The notes under the pieces are model-generated. The model saw nothing but the letters and a program-made list of their open reading frames with translations, was not told where the DNA came from and made no database searches. A stretch of 64,000 nucleotides of DNA from OLB7 sp966250335 (lineage in GTDB: Bacteria > Bacteroidota > Ignavibacteria > OLB7): positions 1-64,000 of the forward strand of contig CBINGZ010000001.1 in NCBI GenBank assembly GCA_966250335.1. The letters are read 5' to 3'. Both the position numbers and the translations under genes were made by a program. Below, in pieces: positions 8,610-17,379 of the stretch (the first letter of the stretch is position 1; each line of letters begins with the position of its first letter).

Positions 8610-9464
8610 GTCGAGATTCAGCGCCGCGTTGAGCCCCAGCGTTATCGGGACATGCTCCGCGATCTCCCCCGCCAGCGGGATCCTCAGGCTCAGGCCGAGC
8701 TGCGCCCGCTTGAAACGGATGCTCCCCGTCAGACCAAGCTGATTCAGCCACCGCTGATCGAATCTCTCCACGTAGTTCATCTGGTATCGTCCGCTGACCC
8801 CGCCGCCGAACTCGAAATTCCTGTAGAGATAGACCCCCTGGGCCACATAATGGAAGAAGGTGCTCAGATAGGCGTCGGGCTCGCCCCGCCCGGTCTCCGT
8901 GAAGAAGATATGGACGAGAGGCCCCCCATGCAGCCGCACATGGAGGTTCCGGTTCTTCCGGAAGTTGTACCCGACGGCCCCATCCAGGGAGAGGGTGGTG
9001 CTGCGGAACGCCTCCAGACGGTCGACGAAATCTCCCAGACTGCCGGCAACCACGGCAAGATCGTTGGTCACGCCGGTCGGCAGCCGCATCCCGATTCCGC
9101 CGACCCACGAGGTATCGCGCGAACGGAATCCCATCCCCAGTCGGACATTTCCGACGCCGGTGACCGATCTGTCGTTATCGGTAAAGCCGACATGGGAGAG
9201 GGGGATATCCCCCTCGAAGAAAGAGCGTCTCGTCACCGGAATCCGGACCGAGAGAAGGTAGGCGGCGGTGGAGATGGAGATGTTCTCCACGTCGAGAAAT
9301 GGTTTGACGACTTCCAGGGCAACCTGACGGTCGAAGCCCTCGCTCCCCCAGATCGGCTGCGCGGCGAGTCGTCCGGGGGTGAACGATTGAGCTACGCAGC
9401 AGAGGAAGAGTGTGAGAAGGGGGAGAGAGAACGATCGAGAGGGGAGAACCTGAACGTGGCGCAT
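8607..9464 (-). CDS. Exported outer-membrane protein, function unknown
   Basis: A 285-residue protein with a signal peptide at residues 1-36 (hydrophobic SLPLLTLFLCCVAQSF, cleavage near LAAQ). The rest is rich in alternating strands such as GVGNVRLGMGFRSRD and GLSLRIPLAGEI, with aromatic girdle residues, typical of an outer-membrane barrel that senses or transports small molecules. The 65 codons upstream in the open frame look non-coding; the ATG chosen has an AGAGG-like site just upstream and gives a clean signal peptide. It converges on the preceding lipoprotein gene and diverges from the next rightward pair. Confidence 0.6.
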   Translation of the reverse strand: MRHVQVLPSRSFSLPLLTLFLCCVAQSFTPGRLAAQPIWGSEGFDRQVALEVVKPFLDVENISISTAAYLLSVRIPVTRRSFFEGDIPLSHVGFTDNDRSVTGVGNVRLGMGFRSRDTSWVGGIGMRLPTGVTNDLAVVAGSLGDFVDRLEAFRSTTLSLDGAVGYNFRKNRNLHVRLHGGPLVHIFFTETGRGEPDAYLSTFFHYVAQGVYLYRNFEFGGGVSGRYQMNYVERFDQRWLNQLGLTGSIRFKRAQLGLSLRIPLAGEIAEHVPITLGLNAALNLD

Positions 9465-9772
9465 CGATGCCTCTGGTGATTTCCTGGAGAGAAAAGGAAA
9501 AAATCGATTCAAGACTTGATATCCGTCGAAGAAAGGAGCGCATACTACGCAATTCGACACCGATTTCGAGCGAATTCTCTTCCTGCAATCGTATCCCGCC
9601 GCAACAGCAAGCCCAAGCAGGCAGGCCGCTAATCGCCCCGCATATCTTGTTCCCATCACCGCGCGACAAGCGCCGGACGGGCCCGGAAGAGCCGGGAGCC
9701 CGACCGAACAGGCGCCGGGAGACGGCGCGAACCATAATGTTTTCAGCAGTAAACCACAGAAAGGAGAACACC
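9465..9772. other. Divergent intergenic region
   Basis: About 300 bases between two divergently read exported-protein genes. It should hold both promoters and includes the AAGGAG ribosome site at 9761-9766. No recognisable operator or RNA structure was found. Confidence 0.4.
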
Positions 9773-10297
9773 ATGAACCGCACGAACAGCAGAATCAGGG
9801 AGCTCGCCCTTCCGGCGGCACTCTTCCTCACGACACTCTTCGCCCTTCCGGCGGCGGCACAGCCCACGACCGCCCCGACCCGGACCCCGACGCGCACGGC
9901 GCCGACACGGGATATCTATGTGAAGGGGCGCTTCGCGCTGAAGGGAGTCAAGCAGGTCTTTTCGGTCCTCCCCGGCAACGCCATCACGCTGAGCGTCAAC
10001 GACGGCACACTGAACACCACGACCGGCAAGTACGAGTTCGATCTGAGCTACACGGCCGTCAACGGCGGAAATGCCGCGACGGGCCCGTTCAACAACCGGG
10101 TCGTCGACGACGGCGTGGGGATGGCGGGAGTCACCGGCATCACGTTGAACGCGGGGGAGGCGAAGGTGATCACCCACAAGAACGTCGCCTTCGATCTGGG
10201 GTCGAACGAGGTGAAGGTCCTTCTTGACGACGCCAACCAGGTCGCCGAGACGGACGAGGGGAACAACAGCCCCACGGTCAAGATCACGATCCAGTAA
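9773..10297 (+). CDS. Exported CARDB-like domain protein
   Basis: A 174-residue exported protein. A signal peptide covers residues 1-29 (LALPAALFLTTLFALPAAAQ), followed by a Thr/Pro/Arg-rich linker of about 17 residues. The remainder looks like a single immunoglobulin-like CARDB-type fold; the ending KVLLDDANQVAETDEGNNSP is close to the DxxNxVxExxExNN signature of those domains. A good AAGGAG ribosome site precedes the start. It is 21 bases upstream of the repeat-protein gene on the same strand, so the two are likely an operon and may act together on the cell surface. Confidence 0.65.
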   Translation: MNRTNSRIRELALPAALFLTTLFALPAAAQPTTAPTRTPTRTAPTRDIYVKGRFALKGVKQVFSVLPGNAITLSVNDGTLNTTTGKYEFDLSYTAVNGGNAATGPFNNRVVDDGVGMAGVTGITLNAGEAKVITHKNVAFDLGSNEVKVLLDDANQVAETDEGNNSPTVKITIQ

Positions 10298-10318
10298 TCA
10301 ACCAATTCGGAGACCATC

Positions 10319-10849
10319 ATGATGCGAGCATCATTACGCGGGGGGATGACAGTCGCCCTGCTGTCGATCTTCTCACTGGCGCCGCAGGCTCTGGCGTCGG
10401 ATTGCCTCACGAGCGCGCGGGCGACCGCGGGCGAACTGGCGACCCTGGCACGAAGATTCCTCCACCCCGGCACGATCAAGGGGTTCAACCCGCAGCCCGA
10501 TCCTCCGGGCAGGCCGACAAACCCGGGCGAGGCACAGGGGTTCAACCCCCAGCCCGACCCGCCGGGAAGACCGACGAACCCCGGTGAGGCGCAGGGGTTC
10601 AACCCCCAGCCCGATCCGCCGGGGATCCTCCGGCCGATCTTCCAGCGGCTTGCCGCCGATTACGCGGTCGCGCGTCAGTCGTGCGCGGGGGAGAACGCCG
10701 AGATCGATCGTCTGATGCGACGCATGGAAGAGACGCTCCGCCTCCTCTCCTCGGCCGACTCGCCCGAATCGATGGGGCGACTGCTCCGGACGCTCGCCTC
10801 GGACGCCGAAGGGCTGGCGAGGCTCATGGATGGGATGGAAATGTCGTAA
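10319..10849 (+). CDS. Exported GFNPQPDPPG-repeat protein
   Basis: A 176-residue protein with a signal peptide (residues 1-27, ending LASD). Residues 55-102 hold three exact copies of GFNPQPDPPG separated by RPTNPGEAQ, a 19-residue period. The flanks are helical: TSARATAGELATLARRF before and a C-terminal bundle (residues 105-176) with a heptad look. The proline-rich block is expected to be an extended spacer or binding ligand. I recall the same decapeptide in other uncharacterised exported proteins but cannot assign a function. It is downstream of the CARDB-like gene with a CGGAGA ribosome site. Confidence 0.7.
   Translation: MMRASLRGGMTVALLSIFSLAPQALASDCLTSARATAGELATLARRFLHPGTIKGFNPQPDPPGRPTNPGEAQGFNPQPDPPGRPTNPGEAQGFNPQPDPPGILRPIFQRLAADYAVARQSCAGENAEIDRLMRRMEETLRLLSSADSPESMGRLLRTLASDAEGLARLMDGMEMS
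10481..10624 (+). repeat. 57-bp tandem repeat encoding GFNPQPDPPG units
   Basis: Two full 57-base units and a partial third inside the preceding gene. Codons differ at several silent positions (for example aac ccg cag versus aac ccc cag) while the peptide is unchanged, which suggests selection on the peptide rather than very recent duplication. Confidence 0.85.
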
Positions 10850-10868
10850 TGGTATCGTGATGAGACAG

Positions 10869-10903
10869 AACGTCCGCCGCCGACTCTACCGGCGGCGGAC
10901 GTT
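10869..10903. terminator. Bidirectional terminator hairpin
   Basis: A perfect 14-base-pair stem (10869-10882 with 10890-10903) with a 7-base loop, placed between the stop codons of two convergent genes. GC-rich with short flanking T/A, consistent with factor-independent termination in both directions. Confidence 0.75.
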
Positions 10904-10919
10904 GTCGTTCAGGGGGATC

Positions 10920-13550
10920 CTACTTCCTCAGGATCATCGAGCCGGTCCGGCTCCAGTCGCCCGATCTCAGCGTGTAGTAGTACATCCCGGAAGGATATGC
11001 CGTTGCGTCCCACGTTACGACATATCCGCCGGAGGGGAGATATCGGTCGATCAGGGTCGTCACGAGCCGTCCCCCCGCGTCGAAGATATCGAGCCGGGTC
11101 GGTCCGTCCAGACCGAGCGAGAAATTGATCTCGGTGGAGGGATTGAAGGGATTCGGCCGGTTCGGCAGCAGCGCGTACGTGGTATCCCCCAGCTCGAAGA
11201 GCCTGTGCCGCAGACCGCAGAGTTCCAGCCGGAGGACGCCGGTATCCGCCGCCACCTCGGTACAGAGCCGGCTCTGCAACTGGAAGGAGAAGGTGAGATC
11301 GGCGCTGTCCCTCCAGGTCAGGTCGGCGCTGTCGACGAGACGGAGGAATGTCGCAAAGCGAAATTTCATGAGGGTGCCGGTGTCGCGAAGGCTCGTCCCC
11401 TGCGGCGCCGTCAGGGTGGCGGCGAACTCTCCGGGGACGTTCTTCACCGGCTTGATCGTCCACCCCTTGAGACGGGTCGTGGAGTCGATGATCGAGGCGA
11501 TCCGCGCGGGGTCTCCGTTGAGAAGCCTGATGAGGAGCGTATCGTAGGTCAGCCTGAACTCGAAGCCGGTGACGAAGGCGGCGTCGAGCGAATCCTCCAG
11601 CACCAGCGGCATCGTCACCGTATCCCCCGGCGTCGCCGGGAAGGGGCTGTGGAAGGAGGCGGCGACCGTCGTCGGCTCGGCGGCGGTCAGGATCGTCTCC
11701 ATCTCCACCGGGCTTCTCCGTCCGTCGGAGGAGCGTATCGTATAACGAAGCGCTCCTTTCGTCGCCGATCCCGCCGCCGGGTTGTACTCGACCGGGATTA
11801 CGACCGAGGTGCCGGGCTGTATCCTGATCGGAAAGGTGACGGGACTCAGTCTGAACGCCCCCGTGGGATCGATCACCGTCGCCGTTGTGATATCGAGCGG
11901 GTCGCTTCCGGAGTTCGTTACCGTCACACCTCCCTTTCCGCGCGCGCAGATCCCCGCCTCGGCGGGCGCTTCGGCGCTCTCCTGCGTTCCGGTGACGGGG
12001 TAGGAGTAGGTCATCCCGGGCATTTCCTCGTATTCCGATGGATGGAGCGGGGAGGCCGCGTCATCCTTCTTGGAGAGAGGGGGACGGTAGAGCTCGAATC
12101 CGGACATCTGCCCGAACGCGACGGCGGCGAAGCGTCCCCGCGTCGCGACCAGGAGATGATCGCCGGCCGGCACCGGCAGCCAGACCTGCTGGAATCCTCC
12201 ACCCGTCACCTGGGTGGCGGAGAAGGTCACCGGCTTCCCGTCGAGCGTCATCTCCGTCCCCTGTTCGGCCACGATGGAGACCGCATGGGTCATCAGAGAG
12301 GGATGAGCGGGGGAATGGAATCGTCCCCTGTTGATCCACTGCTCCCGCGGAAGCATGCGGGACATGGTCGCGCCCCATGTATCGTAGGTCGTGAAATCCG
12401 CCGTGCCCGGTATGCGCGCCGTGATATCCTCGGCATGCGAGGCGGAGAAGACCATTGCCTGCGCCGGCTTGTCGGTGGTGATGGAGAAGGGACGGGAGGT
12501 CGAGACCGGACGGAACTCCCGGAACAATCCCTGCTGAACCGTCATTCCCCCGCCCCCCGCCAAGGTCACGCGCGTGCCGCCCGGGGCCGTGGCATAGATC
12601 CGGACGACCTCCGTCATGAGGTCGCGCGCATCGGAAACTGCGGGGGGAAGGAGGGAACGATAGACGAACGTCGTTCCGCCGGCATCGGTCGGCACCATCC
12701 ATTCGTAGACGCAGTTCCGGGTGGTGTTGCCCGTCAGGGGGAAGAGCGAGCCGACCCGCATGTTGCCGGAGATCACCCCGATCGGTTTCGTGGAGGTGAT
12801 CCGGACGCCGGATAGATCGAAGTTCGAGGTAAGATAGTTCGTGCTCGTCTCCACCAGATATCCCTCGCCCGCCTGAAGCGTCACGGTCCGTACGTCTCCT
12901 CCCCCTCCGGCGAGCTCGGCCGACGTCAGCCCGCGCGTGTCGACCGTCACCTGCGTGCCGTCTTCCGACGCCATCACCAGGGTCTGCGCAGGGGTCACGT
13001 ACGGATCGTGGTTGAGCCGCTCGTCGCCGGTCATCTGTACGTCCCTCACCGTGGTGGCGCTTCCGGTCATCGCCATATAGGAGGTCCCCCACCGCTCGAC
13101 CGGGAGCGGCGAGTACGCCTCTGTGCCGGCCACCGAGACGAAATAGCAATAGAGCGATATATCGACGTTCGAGGTCACCTGGAAGAGATCCCGCGCCGCC
13201 GTCCCGACCTTGTCGAAGTAGATCTTCGGAGCAGTCATCGACGGATCGAGAAGCGATACGACGGTGGAAGCTCCCGCCGCGACCTTCACGTTCCGCCGGT
13301 ATCCGGCCATGGTGATCGAGACGTCGGCGGGCTGCGACGCAAAGATGATGAGGCGCGCGTCGGGACGGACCGGCGCCGCAAACATCGGCACCGTGGGAGT
13401 CGTCAGGCGCGGGAACCCCACGATGAAGCGGCGACCGAAGGGTGAAGGGGCACGCTGCGCGCGGGCATCCCCCGCCGCCATGACCAGCAGAAGCATGATC
13501 GTTGCCGCGATCCACCCGACCCGAGGCATCTGTGTCGGAATCGTCTTCAT
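10920..13550 (-). CDS. IgGFc-binding-like T9SS cargo protein
   Basis: An 876-residue secreted protein. A signal peptide covers about residues 1-31. Residues about 35-480 resemble the IgGFc-binding N-terminal domain found in many bacterial surface proteins (FASQPADVSITM, VTSNVDISLYCYF, FSASHAEDI motifs). About residues 540-640 form an Ig-like segment with CARGKGGVTVTNSGSDPLDI, and about 645-770 a cohesin-like segment (FRLTYDTLLIRLL). The last 80 residues are a type A T9SS sorting domain: PNRPNPFNPSTEI, then a beta-sandwich ending in SMILRK. It should therefore cross the outer membrane through T9SS and be anchored or released. The ligand is unknown. Confidence 0.8.
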   Translation of the reverse strand: MKTIPTQMPRVGWIAATIMLLLVMAAGDARAQRAPSPFGRRFIVGFPRLTTPTVPMFAAPVRPDARLIIFASQPADVSITMAGYRRNVKVAAGASTVVSLLDPSMTAPKIYFDKVGTAARDLFQVTSNVDISLYCYFVSVAGTEAYSPLPVERWGTSYMAMTGSATTVRDVQMTGDERLNHDPYVTPAQTLVMASEDGTQVTVDTRGLTSAELAGGGGDVRTVTLQAGEGYLVETSTNYLTSNFDLSGVRITSTKPIGVISGNMRVGSLFPLTGNTTRNCVYEWMVPTDAGGTTFVYRSLLPPAVSDARDLMTEVVRIYATAPGGTRVTLAGGGGMTVQQGLFREFRPVSTSRPFSITTDKPAQAMVFSASHAEDITARIPGTADFTTYDTWGATMSRMLPREQWINRGRFHSPAHPSLMTHAVSIVAEQGTEMTLDGKPVTFSATQVTGGGFQQVWLPVPAGDHLLVATRGRFAAVAFGQMSGFELYRPPLSKKDDAASPLHPSEYEEMPGMTYSYPVTGTQESAEAPAEAGICARGKGGVTVTNSGSDPLDITTATVIDPTGAFRLSPVTFPIRIQPGTSVVIPVEYNPAAGSATKGALRYTIRSSDGRRSPVEMETILTAAEPTTVAASFHSPFPATPGDTVTMPLVLEDSLDAAFVTGFEFRLTYDTLLIRLLNGDPARIASIIDSTTRLKGWTIKPVKNVPGEFAATLTAPQGTSLRDTGTLMKFRFATFLRLVDSADLTWRDSADLTFSFQLQSRLCTEVAADTGVLRLELCGLRHRLFELGDTTYALLPNRPNPFNPSTEINFSLGLDGPTRLDIFDAGGRLVTTLIDRYLPSGGYVVTWDATAYPSGMYYYTLRSGDWSRTGSMILRK

Positions 13551-13672
13551 ATTACATCGTCATCATACCGTTGATATCTCCGACGGCGGAGATATGGAAG
13601 GAGATCGAGGAGGTCCCGGAGAACCGCCGGGAGCTTGGGGGTGGGTGCGGCAGCCGGCATCACGGTCTCGGC

Positions 13673-13708
13673 GGAAGAGAGAGCCCATTGCCTGGGCTTC
13701 TCTCTTCC
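13673..13708. terminator. Long hairpin downstream of transketolase
   Basis: A 14-base-pair stem with a single bulged base (13673-13686 with 13694-13708) and a 7-base loop, lying about 120 bases past the transketolase stop and before the start of the next leftward gene. There is no T-run on either side, so it may be a terminator or an RNA-stabilising structure. Confidence 0.5.
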
Positions 13709-13825
13709 GTTCACTTTCAAGACAATGCCGGCCCGTGGAACCTATCACTTCGCGGAGAACGATCGACGGGGGAGAGGAGATCTCCCGCGCGCTCCCCGAT
13801 CGTGAAGGGATCGCGCACGGGAAGC

Positions 13826-15823
13826 TCAATCGACAGATTCGGCAATATCGCCCGCCTCACGCAGCATCTCCCGCGCGGCGTCGGCGACACGTTCGGGGGT
13901 AAACCCGAATTTCTCCATCACGACCTCCCCCGGCGCCGAGGCCCCGTAATGATCGATCCCGTAGATCCGGTCGGCGTAACGCTCCCAGCCGAACGGAACA
14001 CCGCTCTCGATCGCCAGCACCGGGACCCCCGACTCGAAGACATAGAGACGATAATCCTCATCCTGCTCCTCGAAGATCTCCCAGCAGGGGAAGCTGACCA
14101 CGCGGACCTCGATCTCCTCCTCTTCCTCCAGAATATCGGCGGCGGCAAGCGCCAACGCGACCTCGCTCCCGCTGGCGACCAGGGTGATCGCCGGATCGTG
14201 GGCATCCCTCAGAACATAGGCTCCCCGGTCGGAGTCCCCCCCGTCGGTGCCGGGGAGGACCGGAAGTTTCTGCCTGGTGAGCGCCAGCGCGGTAGGCCCG
14301 TCGCGGTGTTCGATCGCCTGCACCCAGGCGGTCGCCGTCTCGTTCGCGTCGGCGGGACGGACGAAACGGAGGTTGGGGATCGCTCGCAACGCGGCATAAT
14401 GCTCTATCGGCTGGTGGGTCGGCCCGTCCTCTCCCAGTCCGATAGAATCATGGGTGAAGACGAAGATCGTTCTGTAGCCGCTCAGCGCCGCAAGACGGAT
14501 CGCGGGGCGCATGTAGTCGCTGAAGGTCAGGAAGGTGCCGCCGTAGGGGATGAGCCCCGTCGCCGCCATGCCGTTCATGATCGCCCCCATCGCATGCTCG
14601 CGGACGCCGTACCTGATATATCGTCCCGCGTAGTTGGCCGGCGAGAAATCCTCGCTCCCCTTGAACTTTGTGTTGTTGGAGGGGGTGAGATCGGCCGAAC
14701 CGCCGACCATCATCGGGAGCAGCGGGGCTATCGCGTCGAGCACCTTCCCGCTTGCCGATCGGGTCGCGATCTCCTCATCGACCTCGAACGTGGGGAGCTG
14801 GGCGGCCCAGCCGTTCGGCAGATTCCTCCTGACCCATGCATCGTACTGCGCCGCACGTTCGGGATGCGCCTGGCGGTAGCGCCTCAGCAGCTCCTCATGT
14901 TCGGCGCGAAACGCCTTCCCCCTCGATCCGATCTCGGCGAACGCCCGGCGCACCTCGTCGTCGACATGAAATCTCTCGGCGGGATCGAATCCGAACGCCC
15001 TGACCACCGCGTCCCGCTCCTCGCCGCCGAGCGGGGAACCGTGAACATCGGCGGTTCCCGCCTTCTTCGGCGCGCCGAAGCCGATCACCGAACGGACCCG
15101 TATCAGGCTGGGGCGATCCTCGACAAGCCGGCAGCGGCCGATCGCCTCGCTGATCCGCTGGAAGTCGTTTCCGTCGGAGACCTCCTCCACGTTCCAGCCG
15201 TAGGCGCGGTAGCGGGCGGTCACATCCTCGGTGAAGGCAAGCTCGGTGGAACCGTCGATCGAGATATTGTTGTCGTCGTAGAGGACGATCAGTCTGTTCA
15301 GCTTCAGATGGCCGGCGAGCGAGCACGCTTCCGAGGAGACCCCCTCCATCAGATCGCCGTCGCTCGCCAGGACGTAGGTATGAAAATCGACGACGTTGAA
15401 ATCGTCGGCATTGAATCTCGCGGCAAGATATCGTTCAGCGACGGCAATCCCCACGGCGTTGGAGATCCCCTGTCCCAGCGGACCGGTCGTGACCTCCACC
15501 CCCGGCGTGAGGCCGTACTCCGGATGCCCCGGCGTGATGCTCCCGTACTGCCGGAAGTTCCGCAGCTCCTCCAGTGTCATCTCGGGATACCCGAACATGT
15601 AGAGGAGGGCGTAGAGAAGCGCCGATCCGTGCCCTGCCGAGAGAACGAACCGATCCCTGTTCGGCCATGCCGGCTCATCCGGGGAGAAACGGAGGTGATC
15701 GGTCCAGAGCGCGTAGGCCGCCGGAGCGGCGCCGAGCGGGAGACCGGGATGTCCCGAGTTCGCCTGCTCCACGGCATCGACGGCCAGAAGACGCAGTGTG
15801 TTGATGTTGCGTTCGTGGTTCAT
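13826..15823 (-). CDS. tkt: Transketolase
   Basis: A 665-residue enzyme, the usual length, that moves two-carbon units between sugar phosphates in the pentose phosphate pathway using thiamine diphosphate. Seen motifs: AVEQANSGHPGLPLG near the N-terminus, the diphosphate-binding stretch around YDDNNISIDG (residue about 180-190), and FVFTHDSIGLGEDGPTHQP in the pyrimidine-binding domain, whose HDSIGxGEDGPTHQP is diagnostic. The open frame extends 86 codons upstream but those residues are unlike the family; the ATG before NHERNINTLRLLA is the start. It is divergent from the outer-membrane gene whose start lies 150 bases away. Confidence 0.97.
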   Translation of the reverse strand: MNHERNINTLRLLAVDAVEQANSGHPGLPLGAAPAAYALWTDHLRFSPDEPAWPNRDRFVLSAGHGSALLYALLYMFGYPEMTLEELRNFRQYGSITPGHPEYGLTPGVEVTTGPLGQGISNAVGIAVAERYLAARFNADDFNVVDFHTYVLASDGDLMEGVSSEACSLAGHLKLNRLIVLYDDNNISIDGSTELAFTEDVTARYRAYGWNVEEVSDGNDFQRISEAIGRCRLVEDRPSLIRVRSVIGFGAPKKAGTADVHGSPLGGEERDAVVRAFGFDPAERFHVDDEVRRAFAEIGSRGKAFRAEHEELLRRYRQAHPERAAQYDAWVRRNLPNGWAAQLPTFEVDEEIATRSASGKVLDAIAPLLPMMVGGSADLTPSNNTKFKGSEDFSPANYAGRYIRYGVREHAMGAIMNGMAATGLIPYGGTFLTFSDYMRPAIRLAALSGYRTIFVFTHDSIGLGEDGPTHQPIEHYAALRAIPNLRFVRPADANETATAWVQAIEHRDGPTALALTRQKLPVLPGTDGGDSDRGAYVLRDAHDPAITLVASGSEVALALAAADILEEEEEIEVRVVSFPCWEIFEEQDEDYRLYVFESGVPVLAIESGVPFGWERYADRIYGIDHYGASAPGEVVMEKFGFTPERVADAAREMLREAGDIAESVD

Positions 15824-15972
15824 GGAGGTATCCTGTTGAGGAATCGATCGAGAGAGATGTCTCAGGGGGAAGATACGGACGTTCCCCGCCCCCCTGTTAC
15901 GGTTCCGGCCGTCGGCGGTCATCCATCCGTCACGGAACCGATGTCGCGCATGGGACGTTGTTGCTAACACAT

Positions 15973-17301
15973 ATGAAGCGATGGATGGTTCATGCAGCCC
16001 TGCTGCTGTGCGGAGGTATGTCGGCCGCAGCGCAGAACGAAGGCTACGAGAAAGGGGTTCTCTTTCCCCGACCGACTTCACAACAGTACGATTCGCTGCG
16101 GGATATCGGAGCGCTTCCGATCTGGCTGTCGGACGAGCGGTATCTGCCGTTCTACTGGCCCAGATCGGATCTGTCGGCGGTCGTCAGAGGTTCGTACCGG
16201 ACCTACGCGGGTGAGGCCCTCCGGGGTGGACCCGGCGTCGAGCTGAACCTGGCGGTACCGCTGCTGCAGGCCGATTACGGCGTCTTTCTCAGCGCGCGGG
16301 CCAACAGGTTCACGATGATGAACAGCGTTCCCGGATGGGATGGGACGATCGGGAACGAAGGGACGCTGTACAACCTGGGGCTCGGTGTCGCCTTCGGGCT
16401 GCCGTATCGTTCGCCGCTCCTCTCGTCGCCGATGATGCTGAGCCTGGGGGCAGCCTCGTTCACGCAGGAAGGAGGGGGGATAAGCGCCGGATATATCACG
16501 GTGGAGCCGGGATTCGGTCTCCGCTACAGACTGGGCCAGAAGTTCGTGCTGCAGACGACGGTGCAGCCCACGTGGTTCATCCCCACACGGGGACGGGACG
16601 AAGGGATCTTCTCCTGGAACTTCTCCTTCGGCCTGGAGGTGGTTCTCTCGGTGGATCGGAATCTTCCGCTTCAGCGCTGGGTGCCGCCGCTGGTGCTGGG
16701 GGCGAAGGATGTGGTGCAGCTTCTGATGAAGGAGCCGCCGTCGCCGCTGAGCTGGCTCGATCGCAATCTGGATGTGATCAACACCGAGCTGAAGCCGCTC
16801 TCGGCGTTCCGCTGGTACGATCTGGGGCACCGGGGAATCGTCCGGGGAACGGTAGTGGCATCCTCCCGGGCGTCGACGGGAAATATTACGGCGATCGACA
16901 TACGGATCGACTCGGCCGATCAGCGCGGATTCCGCGTCTGGAGAACGGCGCTGCTGCTCGATTCCACCCGCGCCATGAAATATCTTCTGACGCGGAAACG
17001 AACGGGAGCCGGAGAGACGTCTCCAACTCTGCAGCAGATCGTCGACGAGCGGATCAAGCAGGGGGAATACGCCTTCCGGCCGAAGGATGGGCTGGGGGTG
17101 CGATATCTCCGCTCGGAGCTCTTTCCGGAGGCGAAGGGGCCGCTGGATCAGATTCCGAAAGTGGGATCACGGGTGGAGATCGCCGGCAACCTGATGTGGG
17201 ACGGCGACGGTCATCTGGAGATCCACCCCCGCAGACCGCAGGATGTGCGGCTGATTCAGGGGGAGTTTCTCGACTCGGATGACGAGGCGAGTCTTGAATA
17301 A
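15973..17301 (+). CDS. Exported outer-membrane protein, two-part, unknown
   Basis: A 442-residue protein with a signal peptide (residues 1-20, ending SAAAQ). Residues about 60-240 alternate like beta-barrel strands (GVFLSARANRFTM, FGLRYRLGQKFVLQ). Residues about 275-430 are different: soluble, with strands such as VRGTVVASSRASTGNITAIDIRI and repeated charged helices, ending acidic. No enzymatic motif was recognised. The open frame begins five codons earlier, but this ATG starts the signal peptide. It lies just upstream of, and on the same strand as, the metallophosphoesterase gene. Confidence 0.6.
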   Translation: MKRWMVHAALLLCGGMSAAAQNEGYEKGVLFPRPTSQQYDSLRDIGALPIWLSDERYLPFYWPRSDLSAVVRGSYRTYAGEALRGGPGVELNLAVPLLQADYGVFLSARANRFTMMNSVPGWDGTIGNEGTLYNLGLGVAFGLPYRSPLLSSPMMLSLGAASFTQEGGGISAGYITVEPGFGLRYRLGQKFVLQTTVQPTWFIPTRGRDEGIFSWNFSFGLEVVLSVDRNLPLQRWVPPLVLGAKDVVQLLMKEPPSPLSWLDRNLDVINTELKPLSAFRWYDLGHRGIVRGTVVASSRASTGNITAIDIRIDSADQRGFRVWRTALLLDSTRAMKYLLTRKRTGAGETSPTLQQIVDERIKQGEYAFRPKDGLGVRYLRSELFPEAKGPLDQIPKVGSRVEIAGNLMWDGDGHLEIHPRRPQDVRLIQGEFLDSDDEASLE

Positions 17302-17379
17302 TGTTGAGATCATCGGGCACGAAGGTTGCGCCGGAGGCGATCCGTGGTCGAGGGATCGGCAGGAGAAGTTCGATGCGAT

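Noticed and set aside
10830..12815. A 661-codon + strand frame opposite the IgGFc-like gene
   Set aside because: Shadow frame of Arg/Gly-rich composition with no similarity; it even runs through the terminator hairpin at 10869-10903.
13502..15967. An 821-codon + strand frame opposite transketolase
   Set aside because: Transketolase motifs on the other strand are unambiguous; this frame shows no domain and runs through two intergenic regions.
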